Source: Pararhodobacter zhoushanensis (GTDB taxonomy: Bacteria > Pseudomonadota > Alphaproteobacteria > Rhodobacterales > Rhodobacteraceae). Taken from it: a stretch of DNA of 64,000 nt. Every line of letters starts with the position of its first letter. The first letter of the stretch is position 1. The notes below the pieces were generated by a model. That model did no database searches and was not told the DNA's origin. It saw only the letters and a list, made by a program, of their open reading frames with translations. The DNA is taken from assembly GCF_003990445.1 (NCBI RefSeq), contig NZ_REEZ01000009.1:62001-126000 (forward strand), read 5' to 3'. Positions 25,757 through 35,886 of the stretch are shown here, piece after piece. A program made the position numbers and the translations under genes.

Positions 25757-27385
25757 TCAGTGTCCCTCTTCTTGCGGGGCGTGGCTTTGCGCCGGAGCAC
25801 CGTGGTCGGCACCGTGCAGCGCGTCGGCCAGCTCTTCTTCCTGCTCGGCGCGCACGAGGCGCTCCTCGGGGGTGCCCAGCACGGCGTAGATGTACTCGGA
25901 CGCGTTATAAAGCTGCGCCGCCGTCGCCGTCGTATAGCGCGACACCGGCCCCGCCGCGACAGTCAGGGCGACAACCAGCGCCAGCAAAGCGCCCAGTGCG
26001 GCAAGGCCCCAGCCTGAGGTGCTGCCCGGCGCAACTTCGAACCCGTCGGATGCCGGGGCCACATTGTCGTAGGGCTTCCAGAACAGCTGCGAACCCGCGC
26101 GCGAAAAACCCACCACGGCGATCAGCGAGGTAACCAGCACGAACGCCCAGCCCCAGACCCACCAGTCCTGATCCCGGATGGCTTGCAGCACCATCAGTTT
26201 GCCCAGAAAACCCGACAGCGGCGGCATGCCTGCCGAGGCAATCGCGGCCATGAAGAACATGGCCGAGATCAGCCCGCCCCCGACAATCGGGGCCTGCAGA
26301 CGCAGCGCTGAATTCCCGCGCCGGGCGCGGACCTGATCGACGACCAGAAACAGCGCAGCCCCGGCGAGGGTCGAGTGAATGAGATAGTAAAGCGCGGCCC
26401 CCGTTGAGGCCTCGGTAAACGCGCCCACTGCCAGAAACAGCGTGCCCATCGAGCCGATCGCCGAGAACGACGCCACCCGCGCCAATGTCCCGCCGCCCAG
26501 CACGCCGATCATGCCAATCGCCAGCGTGACCATCGCCGCAGGCGCGATCACGTCGCTGACCAGCCCGCCCATCGAGACAAGCGTGGTCGGGAAGATCAGC
26601 GTGAACACACGGATCACCGAATAAGCGCCGACCTTGGTCATCACGGCGAACAGCGCCGCCACCGGCGCGGGCGCCAGCGCATAGGTGTTGGGCAGCCAGA
26701 AATGCATCGGCAGCAGTGCGCCCTTGAGCACGAAGACCAGCAACAGCAGCGCCGCCGTCACCCGCACCAGTGCCGCATCGCCGGCGGGCAACTGCGTGGC
26801 GCGCTCGGCCAGATCGGCCATGTTGAGCGAGCCAAAGACCGCATAGAGCGTCCCCAGTGCGAACAGGAACAGCGTCGATCCGGCGAGGTTATACATCACA
26901 TACTGCACCCCGCCGCGCAGCCGCATCCGCCCGCCGCCATGGGTCATCAGACCGTACGAGGCGATCAGCAGGATCTCGAAGAACACGAAGAGGTTGAAGA
27001 TGTCGCCGGTCAGCATCGCGCCGAACAGGCCCATCAGCTGGAATTGAAACAGCGCGTGGAAGTTCTTGCCGCGCTGATCCCAGCCGGTGGCCGTCGCATA
27101 GGCCAGTACCACCAGCCCCAGCACGGCGGTCAGCGTGACCATCAGCGCGCTCAACCGGTCCAGCACCAGCACGATACCAAAGGGCGCGGGCCATGAGCCC
27201 AGTTCGTAGCTTTCCACAGCTCCGCTTTGCGCCGCGACCAGCAGCGCCAGCGTCGCGGCGACCATCAGCACAGACGAGGTTAGCCCCGCCACGCGTTGCA
27301 GCACGACATCGTGGCGCATCGTGAGAATGATCAGGGCACCGATGAAGGTGGGCAGTAGAATGGGGGCGATAATCCAATGTTGCAT
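25757..27385 (-). CDS. mnhD: Na+/H+ antiporter subunit D
   Basis: A 542-residue polytopic protein of the proton-conducting (complex I NuoL/M/N-like) family with about 14 helices. Typical blocks: GDIFNLFVFFEILLIASYGL, the Lys-containing FVLKGALLPMHFWLPNTYALAP, and GMPPLSGFLGKLMVL. The C-terminal 40 residues are a charged, His-rich tail. It lies 9 bp downstream of mnhC. Confidence 0.95.
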   Translation of the reverse strand: MQHWIIAPILLPTFIGALIILTMRHDVVLQRVAGLTSSVLMVAATLALLVAAQSGAVESYELGSWPAPFGIVLVLDRLSALMVTLTAVLGLVVLAYATATGWDQRGKNFHALFQFQLMGLFGAMLTGDIFNLFVFFEILLIASYGLMTHGGGRMRLRGGVQYVMYNLAGSTLFLFALGTLYAVFGSLNMADLAERATQLPAGDAALVRVTAALLLLVFVLKGALLPMHFWLPNTYALAPAPVAALFAVMTKVGAYSVIRVFTLIFPTTLVSMGGLVSDVIAPAAMVTLAIGMIGVLGGGTLARVASFSAIGSMGTLFLAVGAFTEASTGAALYYLIHSTLAGAALFLVVDQVRARRGNSALRLQAPIVGGGLISAMFFMAAIASAGMPPLSGFLGKLMVLQAIRDQDWWVWGWAFVLVTSLIAVVGFSRAGSQLFWKPYDNVAPASDGFEVAPGSTSGWGLAALGALLALVVALTVAAGPVSRYTTATAAQLYNASEYIYAVLGTPEERLVRAEQEEELADALHGADHGAPAQSHAPQEEGH

Positions 27386-27394
27386 GTCGGCCCC

Positions 27395-27742
27395 TTAGTT
27401 CCCGGTCTCTGGCTGTTCGCCGGGTTTTTCGATGTCGATCGCATCGGTCCCGGCGTTCAGATACGACCCCAGCGCCAGGATCACCACCAAAGCGGTCATC
27501 CCGAACGAGATCACGATGGCCGTCAGCACCAGCGCCTGCGGCAGCGGGTCGGTCATCACCTCGGCCGCACCCAGGATCGCCGGGGCTCCGGCCACCAGCC
27601 GGCCCGAGGTGAAGATGAAGACGTTCACCGCATAGGTGAGCATCGACAGCCCGAGCACGACCGGAAAGGTCCGCAGCCGGAGCATCAGATAGATGCCTGC
27701 CGCCGTCATCGAGCCGATAGCAATTGCAACCAGTGCTTCCAT
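27395..27742 (-). CDS. mnhC: Na+/H+ antiporter subunit C
   Basis: A 115-residue NuoK-like membrane protein with three helices. Motif LRTFPVVLGLSMLTYAVNVFIF and DPLPQALVLTAIVISFGMTAL are typical. The ATG at 27742 lies 1 bp after the end of the fused subunit A/B gene; the longer frame to 27790 begins inside that gene. Confidence 0.94.
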   Translation of the reverse strand: MEALVAIAIGSMTAAGIYLMLRLRTFPVVLGLSMLTYAVNVFIFTSGRLVAGAPAILGAAEVMTDPLPQALVLTAIVISFGMTALVVILALGSYLNAGTDAIDIEKPGEQPETGN

Positions 27743-27743
27743 G

Positions 27744-30587
27744 TCAGCGGGCCTCTTCAATCTTGGCGACCAGATTGGCGCGCGGGTCAATGTCCATGGG
27801 GGTCAGGTTAACCCCCTCGCCTGCCCGCACGCCGATCCGGCTGAGGCTGGCCAGCGCCAGCATCACGGCGCCAACGACGGTCAGGAACACCCCCAGATCG
27901 AAAGCCGCGGCACTGGCAAGGTGGATTTTGTCCAGCGGCCAGATCTCGACGTAGACGCTGCTCGAGGTCAGGAAATTCCAGCCCAGCACCATGCTGACCA
28001 GCCCGGTCACCACAGCGATCAGCACACCAGTGGCGATCACGCCGTGATAGGCAACCTTCTGGCGTTCCTGTGTCCAGGCGAAGCCGGATGCCATGTATTG
28101 CATCAACAAGGCGATGGCGACGACCAGACCGGCGATGAACCCGCCGCCCGGCTCGTTATGGCCGCGCAGGAAGATATAAATCCCCACCACCAGCGAAATC
28201 GGCAGCGCGACGCGGGTTGCCACCACCATCATCAGCGGGTGGCGGTCCCGCGCCTGCGCCATATCGGGCACCCAGTTCATCAACCGGCGCGAGGCCGGGC
28301 CGACAAGGATCACTTCGACCAGCGCATAGATCACCAGCGCGCCGATCCCCAGCACGGTGATCTCGCCCATCGTATCAAAGCCGCGGAAGTCGACGAGGAT
28401 CACGTTGACTACGTTATTGCCGCCGCCGCCGATATACGAGTTGGCGACATGGTAGTCGGCAATGGTCGGCAGGCTCATGTCGCGGGTCAGGATGGCGTAA
28501 GCCAGCGCGCCGACACCCCCACCCGCAACCAGCGCGATAACACCGTCACGGATCCGGCGCGCGGGTGACGATTCGCGTGGGGTTTCCTTGGGCAGATAGT
28601 TCAGCGCCAGCAGCAGCAGGATGACCGTCACCACCTCGACCGTCAGCTGGGTCAGGGCCAGATCGGGGGCCGAGAAGCGCACGAAGGTCATCGACACCAC
28701 CAGCCCGCAGATCGAGATCACAATCAGCGAGACAAAGCGCATCCGGTGAACCGCGACCACGCCGATAGACGCGACCATGATCAGCACGAAGAAGATCAGC
28801 TCGACCGGCCCCACCGGCAGCATCGCCCGCGTCCCCGGCGTGAACGACCCGCCCCAGAACGCCCAGGCGCCATAGGCGACGACGACCACGGTAAAGATCC
28901 CCAGATAACGCGAGATCGCGCCGTCATGCAGCGCCAGCGTCAGCTCATCGGCACCGCGCGCAGCAGACTCGACAATGGCGTCAAAGATCGACTTGGCCTC
29001 GGGCCGCGGGGCGTTGTCCCAGAAGGGTGCGAGGCCGCGCTGGAAGGCCAGCAGCACGATCCCCACAGCGACCGCGATGCCCGACATGATCAGCGCCGGG
29101 GTCACGCCATGCCACAGCGCCAGATGCATGTGCACCGTCTCGCCGGTCACCGCGCTGGCAACGACATCAACAAAACTTCCAACCGTCTGCGCCGGGAAAA
29201 TCCCGATCACCAGCACCAGCACCGCCAGAATCGCCGGGGATACCCACATGCCGAAGCCCGGATCATGCGGGTGGTGCGGATAGTCGTTGCGTACCGGCCC
29301 CAGGAAGGTGTGGAAGATGAAACGCAGCGAATAGGCGACCGAGAAGATCGCGCCAATCGTGGCAATCACCGCAAACCAGGTGCCGGTGTCATGCGCGGCC
29401 TCCAGCATCATTTCCTTGGACAGAAAGCCGTTGAAGAACGGGATGCCTGCCATCGACAGCGCCGCAATCGTGCCGATGGTAAACGTCACCGGCATCAGTT
29501 TGCGCAACCCGCCCAGCAGGCGGATGTTGCGGGTATGCGCCTCGTGATCGACGATCCCGGCGGTCATGAAGAGCGCGGCTTTGAAGGTAGCGTGGTTGAT
29601 GATGTGGAACACCGCCGCCGTCGCCGCGTACTCGGTGCCCAGCCCTAAGAGCAGCGTGATCAGGCCCAGATGCGAGACCGTCGAGAACGCCAGCAGCGCC
29701 TTGAGGTCATCCTTGAAGAGCGCAATCACCGCACCCAGCACCATGGTGATCAGCCCTGCCCCGGCGACCAGCCAGAACCACTCGGGCGTGCCCGACAGCA
29801 CCGGCCAGAGCCGCGCCATCAGGAACAGCCCGGCCTTCACCATGGTGGCCGAGTGCAGATAGGCCGACACCGGCGTCGGTGCGGCCATGGCATGCGGCAG
29901 CCAGAAATGGAACGGGAACTGAGCCGACTTGGTAAACGCGCCCAGCAGGATCAGGATCAGCGCGGGCAGGTAGTATTCCGACGACCGGATCGCGTCGCCC
30001 TGCTGCAGGATCTCGTGGATGTTGTAGCTGCCCGCGATCTGACCCAGAATCAGCATCCCGCCGATCATCGCCAGCCCGCCGAGGCCGGTCACGGCCAGCG
30101 CCATCCGGGCCCCTTGACGACCTTCGGGCAGATGCTTCCAAAAGCCGATCAGCAGGAAGGACGAGAGCGAGGTCAGTTCCCAGAAGACCAGCAAAAGCAG
30201 GATGTTGTCGGACAGAACAATCCCCACCATCGCGCCCTGAAAGAGCAGCAGATAGGTGAAGAAATTGCCCATCGGGTCGTCTTTGGACAGATAGAACCGC
30301 GCATAGACGATGATCAGCAGACCGATGCCAAGGATCATCGTGGCGAACAGCAGACCCAGCCCGTCGAGCATGAAGGTCACGTTCAGACCGATGACCGGCA
30401 ACCAGTCCCACCCTTGGGTAATCACCTCGCCGCGCATCACCGCAGGGGCGTTCAGCAGCAAGCCGATCAGCGCCAGGGCGGTAACCGAGAAGGTGACGCT
30501 GGCGCAGGTGTTGCGACCCGCGCGGATCATCAGGCCGGGAAGAAGAGCGCCAAGAAAAGGCAGCGCCGCAATCAGGGCAAGGGACAT
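27744..30587 (-). CDS. mnhA: Na+/H+ antiporter, fused subunits A and B
   Basis: A 947-residue protein. The NuoL-like MnhA part comes first, with ENDILLLLVFWELTSLSSFLLIGFW-type and FTKSAQFPFHFWLPHAMAAPTPVSAYLHSATMV-type blocks. From about residue 800 there is an MnhB domain (FLRGHNEPGGGFIAGLV). The fusion is the usual arrangement in alphaproteobacterial Pha/Mrp systems. It heads the operon A/B-C-D-E-F-G on the minus strand, whose product exports Na+ (or K+) in exchange for protons and supports salt and alkali tolerance. The start at 30587 is the first Met before the first helix. Confidence 0.95.
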   Translation of the reverse strand: MSLALIAALPFLGALLPGLMIRAGRNTCASVTFSVTALALIGLLLNAPAVMRGEVITQGWDWLPVIGLNVTFMLDGLGLLFATMILGIGLLIIVYARFYLSKDDPMGNFFTYLLLFQGAMVGIVLSDNILLLLVFWELTSLSSFLLIGFWKHLPEGRQGARMALAVTGLGGLAMIGGMLILGQIAGSYNIHEILQQGDAIRSSEYYLPALILILLGAFTKSAQFPFHFWLPHAMAAPTPVSAYLHSATMVKAGLFLMARLWPVLSGTPEWFWLVAGAGLITMVLGAVIALFKDDLKALLAFSTVSHLGLITLLLGLGTEYAATAAVFHIINHATFKAALFMTAGIVDHEAHTRNIRLLGGLRKLMPVTFTIGTIAALSMAGIPFFNGFLSKEMMLEAAHDTGTWFAVIATIGAIFSVAYSLRFIFHTFLGPVRNDYPHHPHDPGFGMWVSPAILAVLVLVIGIFPAQTVGSFVDVVASAVTGETVHMHLALWHGVTPALIMSGIAVAVGIVLLAFQRGLAPFWDNAPRPEAKSIFDAIVESAARGADELTLALHDGAISRYLGIFTVVVVAYGAWAFWGGSFTPGTRAMLPVGPVELIFFVLIMVASIGVVAVHRMRFVSLIVISICGLVVSMTFVRFSAPDLALTQLTVEVVTVILLLLALNYLPKETPRESSPARRIRDGVIALVAGGGVGALAYAILTRDMSLPTIADYHVANSYIGGGGNNVVNVILVDFRGFDTMGEITVLGIGALVIYALVEVILVGPASRRLMNWVPDMAQARDRHPLMMVVATRVALPISLVVGIYIFLRGHNEPGGGFIAGLVVAIALLMQYMASGFAWTQERQKVAYHGVIATGVLIAVVTGLVSMVLGWNFLTSSSVYVEIWPLDKIHLASAAAFDLGVFLTVVGAVMLALASLSRIGVRAGEGVNLTPMDIDPRANLVAKIEEAR

Positions 30588-30727
30588 GCAGGTTCCTTTG
30601 TCCGAGGGCAGCCTTGCAGGGCGCCGTTGGGGTGGGACGGGCTCACTCCAACCCGCGGCCTTAACATTGAAATCACAGACAGGAAGTCAAGCAAAACCGA
30701 CGCGATCACAGGGCCGTGAGGCCCCCT

Positions 30728-30764
30728 TGAAAATTAAATGGGCGGCCCGTTTCGGGGCCGCCCA
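30728..30764 (-). terminator. Intrinsic terminator after the cold-shock gene
   Basis: A perfect 10-bp stem (TGGGCGGCCC with GGGCCGCCCA, 6-nt loop) is followed on the minus strand by ATTTAATTTTC. It lies about 28 bp beyond the cold-shock gene stop. Confidence 0.8.
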
Positions 30765-30791
30765 ACCGCACCGCAAAGGTGCGAAATCGAC

Positions 30792-30998
30792 TTAGGCCAG
30801 CGCGAGGTTGGTCGCCGACTGGCGGCCGTCACGGCTGGTTTCCAGATCGAAGGTCACTTTCTGACCGTCGTCCAGGCCGCGCAGACCAGCGCGCTCCAGC
30901 GCGGTGATGTGCACGAAGATGTCTTTCTGACCGCCTTCGGGCTGGATGAAACCAAAACCCTTGGTGGCGTTGAACCATTTCACGGTGCCAGTGGCCAT
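30792..30998 (-). CDS. Cold shock protein, CspA family
   Basis: A 68-residue single-domain nucleic-acid chaperone. RNP1 (KGFGFIQ) and RNP2 (DIFVHI) are intact. CAGGAG stands before the ATG at 30998; the 20 extra codons upstream are not family-like. It is a single gene with its own terminator. The leader is long enough for the structured 5' UTR typical of csp genes, but I do not see a defined thermosensor. Confidence 0.95.
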   Translation of the reverse strand: MATGTVKWFNATKGFGFIQPEGGQKDIFVHITALERAGLRGLDDGQKVTFDLETSRDGRQSATNLALA

Positions 30999-31272
30999 CG
31001 TGATACTCCTGTTTAGCGCTGCCCACAGAATGTGACAGCCCGGCTCAGTCAAATCGGGATCGAGCGCAGGGTGCCCGTTGCGGGGCCTAGACAGGTCGAT
31101 AGAGATAACGTCGCTTGCCTGATTTGCCCTAAAACCGCCCCTGACTCAAGGAAATTCGCGGAGAGAGGCCAAACACCGGGCCATGTTCCGCTGCTGGTGG
31201 CTCGTGGCGGGCGTCAATCTTTCATCAACCACACGCGGTCTAGGGTGGGCATGGGAGAACCCGGAACCTGCG

Positions 31273-31935
31273 ATGAAAACGCCTCAGTTGCTGCTTGCCC
31301 TCATGTGTCTCTATGCCGCACCCCTGCCCGCCCGCGCGGTGCCGGAATTATGCGAATCCGCCGCCGTTGCGGCGGCGAGAGAGGCAAACGTGCCCGTCGA
31401 TGTGCTGCTCGCCATCGCGTTGACGGAATCAGGGCGGCAGGCGCAGGGCCGTCTGCGGCCCTGGCCCTGGACCGCCAATGCCGAGGGGCGCGGCTATTGG
31501 TTTGACACACGGCAAGAGGCGGCGGATTTCGCCCACCGGTTGCTGGCGCGCGGCCAGAGGTTGTTTGATCTCGGCTGCTTTCAGATCAACTGGTATTGGC
31601 ATGGCGAAAACTTCACCCGCCCTGACGACCTGCTCGATCCCCTGACCGCCGCCCGCTATGCCGCCCGGCTGCTGGCAACGCTCCATGACGAGTTCGGCTC
31701 GTGGGAAGGCGCGGCAGGCGCCTATCACTCGCGCAATCCGCAGTTCGCTGACCGCTACCGCACCCGCTTCAGCACCCTGCGCGCGGGTTTGAGCGGCAGT
31801 GCCCCGACCATCCCCGACCCGCCGTCGGTCCGCGTGAACACCTTTCCCCTGTTGGCCGATGCCCTGACCCAAGGGGCCTCGCTGGTGCCTTTGGCCCTTC
31901 CCGCCGCCCGTCCGCTGTTCGAGGCTGCTCCATGA
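31273..31935 (+). CDS. Lytic transglycosylase (SLT domain), flagellar-locus type
   Basis: A 220-residue secreted protein. Signal peptide (KTPQLLLALMCLYAAPLPARA), then an SLT domain with the catalytic Glu52 in ALTESG and GCFQINWYWHG. The end overlaps flhA as ATGA. Its position at the head of a flagellar export operon suggests it opens peptidoglycan for the flagellar rod, as FlgJ or SltF does in other bacteria; the family is established, the flagellar role is inferred. The 220 bp upstream hold no other gene. Confidence 0.88.
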   Translation: MKTPQLLLALMCLYAAPLPARAVPELCESAAVAAAREANVPVDVLLAIALTESGRQAQGRLRPWPWTANAEGRGYWFDTRQEAADFAHRLLARGQRLFDLGCFQINWYWHGENFTRPDDLLDPLTAARYAARLLATLHDEFGSWEGAAGAYHSRNPQFADRYRTRFSTLRAGLSGSAPTIPDPPSVRVNTFPLLADALTQGASLVPLALPAARPLFEAAP

Positions 31936-34013
31936 CCCTTTCGCTCAAGAACCTCTTCCAGCCCACGGTCCTGCTGGCCCTCGCCCTGATGGCGGTCATC
32001 GTGATGATGATCCTGCCGATGCCCGCGTGGATGCTCGATATCGGCCTCGCGGCATCCTTTGCGCTGGCAATCCTGATGTTCACCATCACCCTGTTCATCG
32101 AACGCCCGCTGGATTTCTCGATCTTTCCTACCGTGCTGCTTGCGTCGCTCATGCTGCGGCTCTCGCTCAACGTTTCCTCGACCCGGTTGATCATCGGCGA
32201 GGGTCACACCGGACCCCAGGCGGCGGGCAGCGTGATTCAGGGGTTTTCCAGCTTCATCATGGGCGGCAGCGTGTTTCTGGGCGTCGTGGTGTTCTGCGTG
32301 CTGCTGATCGTGAATTTCATCGTCATCACCAAAGGCGCGGGCCGCATGGCCGAAGTCGGCGCGCGCTTCGCGCTCGACGGGATGCCGGGCAAGCAGCTGG
32401 CCATCGACAGCGACATGTCCGCCGGGGCCATCACCCATGCCGAGGCCAAAGCCCGGCGCGAGCAGGAACAGGCCGAGACAACCTTCTTCGGCTCGCTCGA
32501 CGGCGCCTCGAAATTCGTCAAGGGCGACGCCGTCGCCGGGCTTTTGATCACCCTGCTCAACATCGCCGTCGGGCTGTTAATGGGCACCCTGATGCACGGC
32601 ATGCCCCTTGGGGAAGCCTTTGAAACCTATGCGATCCTCACCGTCGGAGACGGTCTTGTCAGCCAGATCCCCGCCGTCATCATCTCGATCGCCGCCGCGT
32701 TGCTGCTCGCCCGCGGCGGGGCCAGCGGCGCGACAGACAGCGCGCTGGTGGCCCAACTGGGCCGCTACCCCTCGGCCCTGCTCACCGTTGCGCTGTTGAT
32801 GGGCCTTCTGGCGTTGATCCCCGGCCTGCCGTTTGTCCCCTTCGTCAGCGGCGCCGCCCTTCTCGGCGTGTCGGCCTGGGCTGCCCGCCACGCTGCGGCC
32901 GCCAGAAAAGCCGCTGCCGAGGCCCCCCCTGCGCGCGAAGACCAGGGCACGTCACTGGGCGATGTGCTCGACCTCGATGAGATCCACGTCACCTTCGCCC
33001 CCGATCTGGTGCCGATGGTGCTGGACCCCGCCACCGGCCTCGACGCGCGCATCATGAACATGCGTAACCATGTCGCGCGCAATTTCGGCCTGCTGTTGCC
33101 CGAGATCCGGTTGACCGACGACCACGGACTCGCGCCCGGCGAATATGCCATCCTCATTCAAGGCGTCGAACAGGGCCGCGACCGGTTGCGCCCGGACCGT
33201 CGCCTTGCCCTGCTGCCCGATGGCGGCGGCGCGGGCGCCCCGGACGGGATCGACGTCAAAGAGCCCGTCTATGCCGCCCCCGCCCGCTGGATCAGTGCTG
33301 AGGATGAAGAGACCGCCGCGCTGAGTGGCCTCACCGTTGTTGGCCCGGCCGAGGTGCTGGCGACGCATCTGCTCGAAGTGCTCAAATCCAACTTCGCGCG
33401 CCTGCTCACCCTGCGCGGCCTGCGCCGGATGCTCGATGAGATGACCAACCTTACCGACCGCTCCCGCGCCGAATCGAACCGCCGCCTGATCGACGAGTTG
33501 ATCCCCGACAAGGTGCCCATCGACACCCTTCTGGCCGTACTGCGCCTGCTGCTGGATGAGCGCGTGTCGATCCGCAATCTGCCGATGATACTGGAAAGCA
33601 TCGCCGAGTTGCGCGTCCAGCATCTGGGCCCCGAGGCTGTCTGCGAACATGTCCGCCAGCGCATGGGCTTTCAGCTGGTCGCCGGGCTAAAGCGCGCCGA
33701 CGGCACGCTGCCGCTGGTGCAGCTGGACCCGGCCTGGGAAGAGATCTTCAACCGGTACCAGATCGACGGCGAGCGTGGCAGTCTGGACATCGCCCTGCCC
33801 CCGGCTGATTTCGGACGCCTCGCCAATGCCTTGGCTGATACCTTCTCGGATCTGGCCGAGGTCGGCACCAATGCCGCCCTCGTGTCACCTGCCCGCCGCC
33901 GTCGCTTCCTGCGTACGGTCATGGCGGCGCGCGACGTCGCCGCCCCGGTACTGGCGTTCGAGGAAATCGGCATGGAGGCGCGCCCGGCCCTCGTCGGACA
34001 GGTCGCCGCATGA
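31932..34013 (+). CDS. flhA: Flagellar export protein FlhA
   Basis: A 693-residue inner-membrane component of the flagellar type III export gate. Eight helices occupy the N-terminal half; the FHIPEP signature reads RMAEVGARFALDGMPGKQLA (then IDSDMSAG). The C-terminal half is the cytoplasmic chaperone-docking domain (ILESIAELRVQHLGPEAVCEHVRQR-type). It overlaps its neighbours by ATGA on both sides, so the operon is tightly coupled. Confidence 0.96.
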   Translation: MTLSLKNLFQPTVLLALALMAVIVMMILPMPAWMLDIGLAASFALAILMFTITLFIERPLDFSIFPTVLLASLMLRLSLNVSSTRLIIGEGHTGPQAAGSVIQGFSSFIMGGSVFLGVVVFCVLLIVNFIVITKGAGRMAEVGARFALDGMPGKQLAIDSDMSAGAITHAEAKARREQEQAETTFFGSLDGASKFVKGDAVAGLLITLLNIAVGLLMGTLMHGMPLGEAFETYAILTVGDGLVSQIPAVIISIAAALLLARGGASGATDSALVAQLGRYPSALLTVALLMGLLALIPGLPFVPFVSGAALLGVSAWAARHAAAARKAAAEAPPAREDQGTSLGDVLDLDEIHVTFAPDLVPMVLDPATGLDARIMNMRNHVARNFGLLLPEIRLTDDHGLAPGEYAILIQGVEQGRDRLRPDRRLALLPDGGGAGAPDGIDVKEPVYAAPARWISAEDEETAALSGLTVVGPAEVLATHLLEVLKSNFARLLTLRGLRRMLDEMTNLTDRSRAESNRRLIDELIPDKVPIDTLLAVLRLLLDERVSIRNLPMILESIAELRVQHLGPEAVCEHVRQRMGFQLVAGLKRADGTLPLVQLDPAWEEIFNRYQIDGERGSLDIALPPADFGRLANALADTFSDLAEVGTNAALVSPARRRRFLRTVMAARDVAAPVLAFEEIGMEARPALVGQVAA

Positions 34014-34801
34014 CGGACGAGATGTTCAGCGCCCTGATGGCGCTGGTGACACAGGTGCAGGCCTATCTGGCGGCGGGCGGGCTGGTCTTTGCCCGCATCG
34101 GCCCGCTCTTCGCCCTGGTCCCTGTCTTCGGTGAACGCGTGGTGCCCTCGCGTATCCGGCTGATCGCGGCGCTCGCGACAACCGTTGTGATCGCCCCTGC
34201 CGTGATCGGCACCCTGCCGGTGCCGCGCGCCAATCAGGTCTCGGTGGCGCTGTTTATCGGCTCGGAATCCCTGATCGGGCTGATCCTGGGCATGGCGCTG
34301 CGCCTGATGGTCATGGTTTTGCAGATGGCGGGCACCAAGGCTGCGCAGGCAACGTCGCTGGCGCAAGCCTTTGGCGGCGCAGGTGTCGACCCACAACCGG
34401 CCATCTCGCATGTGCTGGTCATGGCCGGCCTCTGCGCGGCGGCGATGGCAGGCCTGCCCGAGCGCCTCGCGCAGTATCTTGTCCTGTCTTATGACCTCTT
34501 CCCGCCCGGCCTCTGGCCCAGCCCCTCGGCCCTGGCCCAATGGGGCGTGGCACAAGTCTCGCATGCCTTCGCGCTGGCCTTTTCGCTGGCCGCCCCTTTC
34601 GTGATCGGCGCCGGGCTCTACAACCTCGCCCTCGGCGTGATCAACCGCGCCATGCCGCAGCTGATGGTGGCCTTTGTCGGCGCCCCCGCCCTCACTTTGG
34701 GCGGCCTGATCCTGCTGCTCATCGCCGCCCCCGTCATGCTGCGCTTCTGGCTCCCCGCCTTTCTGACCGTGCTCACGGACCCGCTGAGCATCACGCCATG
34801 A
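34010..34801 (+). CDS. fliR: Flagellar export protein FliR
   Basis: A 263-residue polytopic export-gate protein with about six helices; the conserved ESLIGLILGMALRLMVM segment and GGAGVDPQP are visible. ATGA overlaps join it to flhA and flhB. FliP and FliQ are not in this window. Confidence 0.95.
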   Translation: MTDEMFSALMALVTQVQAYLAAGGLVFARIGPLFALVPVFGERVVPSRIRLIAALATTVVIAPAVIGTLPVPRANQVSVALFIGSESLIGLILGMALRLMVMVLQMAGTKAAQATSLAQAFGGAGVDPQPAISHVLVMAGLCAAAMAGLPERLAQYLVLSYDLFPPGLWPSPSALAQWGVAQVSHAFALAFSLAAPFVIGAGLYNLALGVINRAMPQLMVAFVGAPALTLGGLILLLIAAPVMLRFWLPAFLTVLTDPLSITP

Positions 34802-35886
34802 GCGAGGATGACGGCGCCGACCGCCCGCACGAGGCCACCCCGCGAAAGCTTGACGAAGCGCGGCGCAAGGGCGATTTGCCCCGCACCGCCGACCTCACCG
34901 CTGCCGCCGCAGCTGCGGGGTTTCTGGCGCTGGTCCTGCTGCCCGGCGGCTGGGTGCCACCGCGGATCGGCACGATTGGCGCAAACCTGCTGGACCGCGC
35001 CGACAGCATCGCGCCGGCGCTCTTGGGCGGCGGCAGCGCGCTTGGCGGAACTCTGCTCTCGGGCATCGGCGCGGCCATGGCCCCGGCGATGCTGATCCCC
35101 GGCCTGTGCGCCCTCGCCGTCCTGTTCGCCCTGCGCGGCATCGTCTTTGCGCCCGAAAAACTCTCGCCCAAACTGTCGCGCATCTCGCCGCTGTCGAATG
35201 CCAAGAACAAGTTCGGCCTCTCCGGCCTGATCGAATTTGCCAAATCTGCCCTCAAACTACTAATCTATGCCACCCTGCTCTGGCTCTTCCTTTCCGCCCG
35301 TCTGCCCGACCTGATGCTGACCATCGGTCAAAGCCCCGGTCAGGCCACCGTGGCGATGCTGAGCCTGATGGCCGAATTCTGGACGCTTGTGGTGGTGATC
35401 ATGGTGGCAATCGGCGGGCTCGATCACCTGTGGCAGGTCTTCGACCATTCCCGCAAACAGCGCATGTCGCATCAGGAACTGCGCGAGGATCACAAACAGG
35501 CCGAGGGTGATCCCCATGTCAAACAGCAACGCCGCCAGCGCGCGCATGAGATCGCCACCAACCAGATGCTTGCCGCCGTTCCCACCGCCGCCGTGGTCAT
35601 CGTGAACCCGACGCATTACGCCGTCGCGCTGGCCTGGACCCCCGGCAGCAGCGGCGCGCCGGTCTGCGTGGCCAAAGGCGTCGACGAGATCGCCGCCCGC
35701 ATCCGCAAGGCCGCGCAGGAAGCGGGCGTGCCGATCCATGCCGACCCGCCAACCGCCCGCGCCCTGCACGCCACCGTCGATCTGGGGCGCGAGATCAGCC
35801 CTGATCATTACCAGCCCGTCGCCGCCGCCATCCGCTTCGCCGACGCGATGCGCAGCAAGGTCCGCGCCCGCAAAGGATCGCGCTGA
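34798..35886 (+). CDS. flhB: Flagellar export switch protein FlhB
   Basis: A 362-residue protein. The N-terminal EATPRKLDEARRKGDLPRT and four membrane helices precede a cytoplasmic domain with the self-cleaving NPTH site (Asn270-Pro271-Thr272-His273) followed by YAVALAW. FlhB switches export from rod/hook to filament substrates. The frame is open from 34540 but the ATG at 34798 overlaps the fliR stop and starts the canonical sequence. Confidence 0.96.
   Translation: MSEDDGADRPHEATPRKLDEARRKGDLPRTADLTAAAAAAGFLALVLLPGGWVPPRIGTIGANLLDRADSIAPALLGGGSALGGTLLSGIGAAMAPAMLIPGLCALAVLFALRGIVFAPEKLSPKLSRISPLSNAKNKFGLSGLIEFAKSALKLLIYATLLWLFLSARLPDLMLTIGQSPGQATVAMLSLMAEFWTLVVVIMVAIGGLDHLWQVFDHSRKQRMSHQELREDHKQAEGDPHVKQQRRQRAHEIATNQMLAAVPTAAVVIVNPTHYAVALAWTPGSSGAPVCVAKGVDEIAARIRKAAQEAGVPIHADPPTARALHATVDLGREISPDHYQPVAAAIRFADAMRSKVRARKGSR

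Noticed and set aside
29670-30719. A 349-codon plus-strand frame over the MnhA gene
   Set aside because: Gln/His/Arg-rich shadow of a membrane-protein gene.
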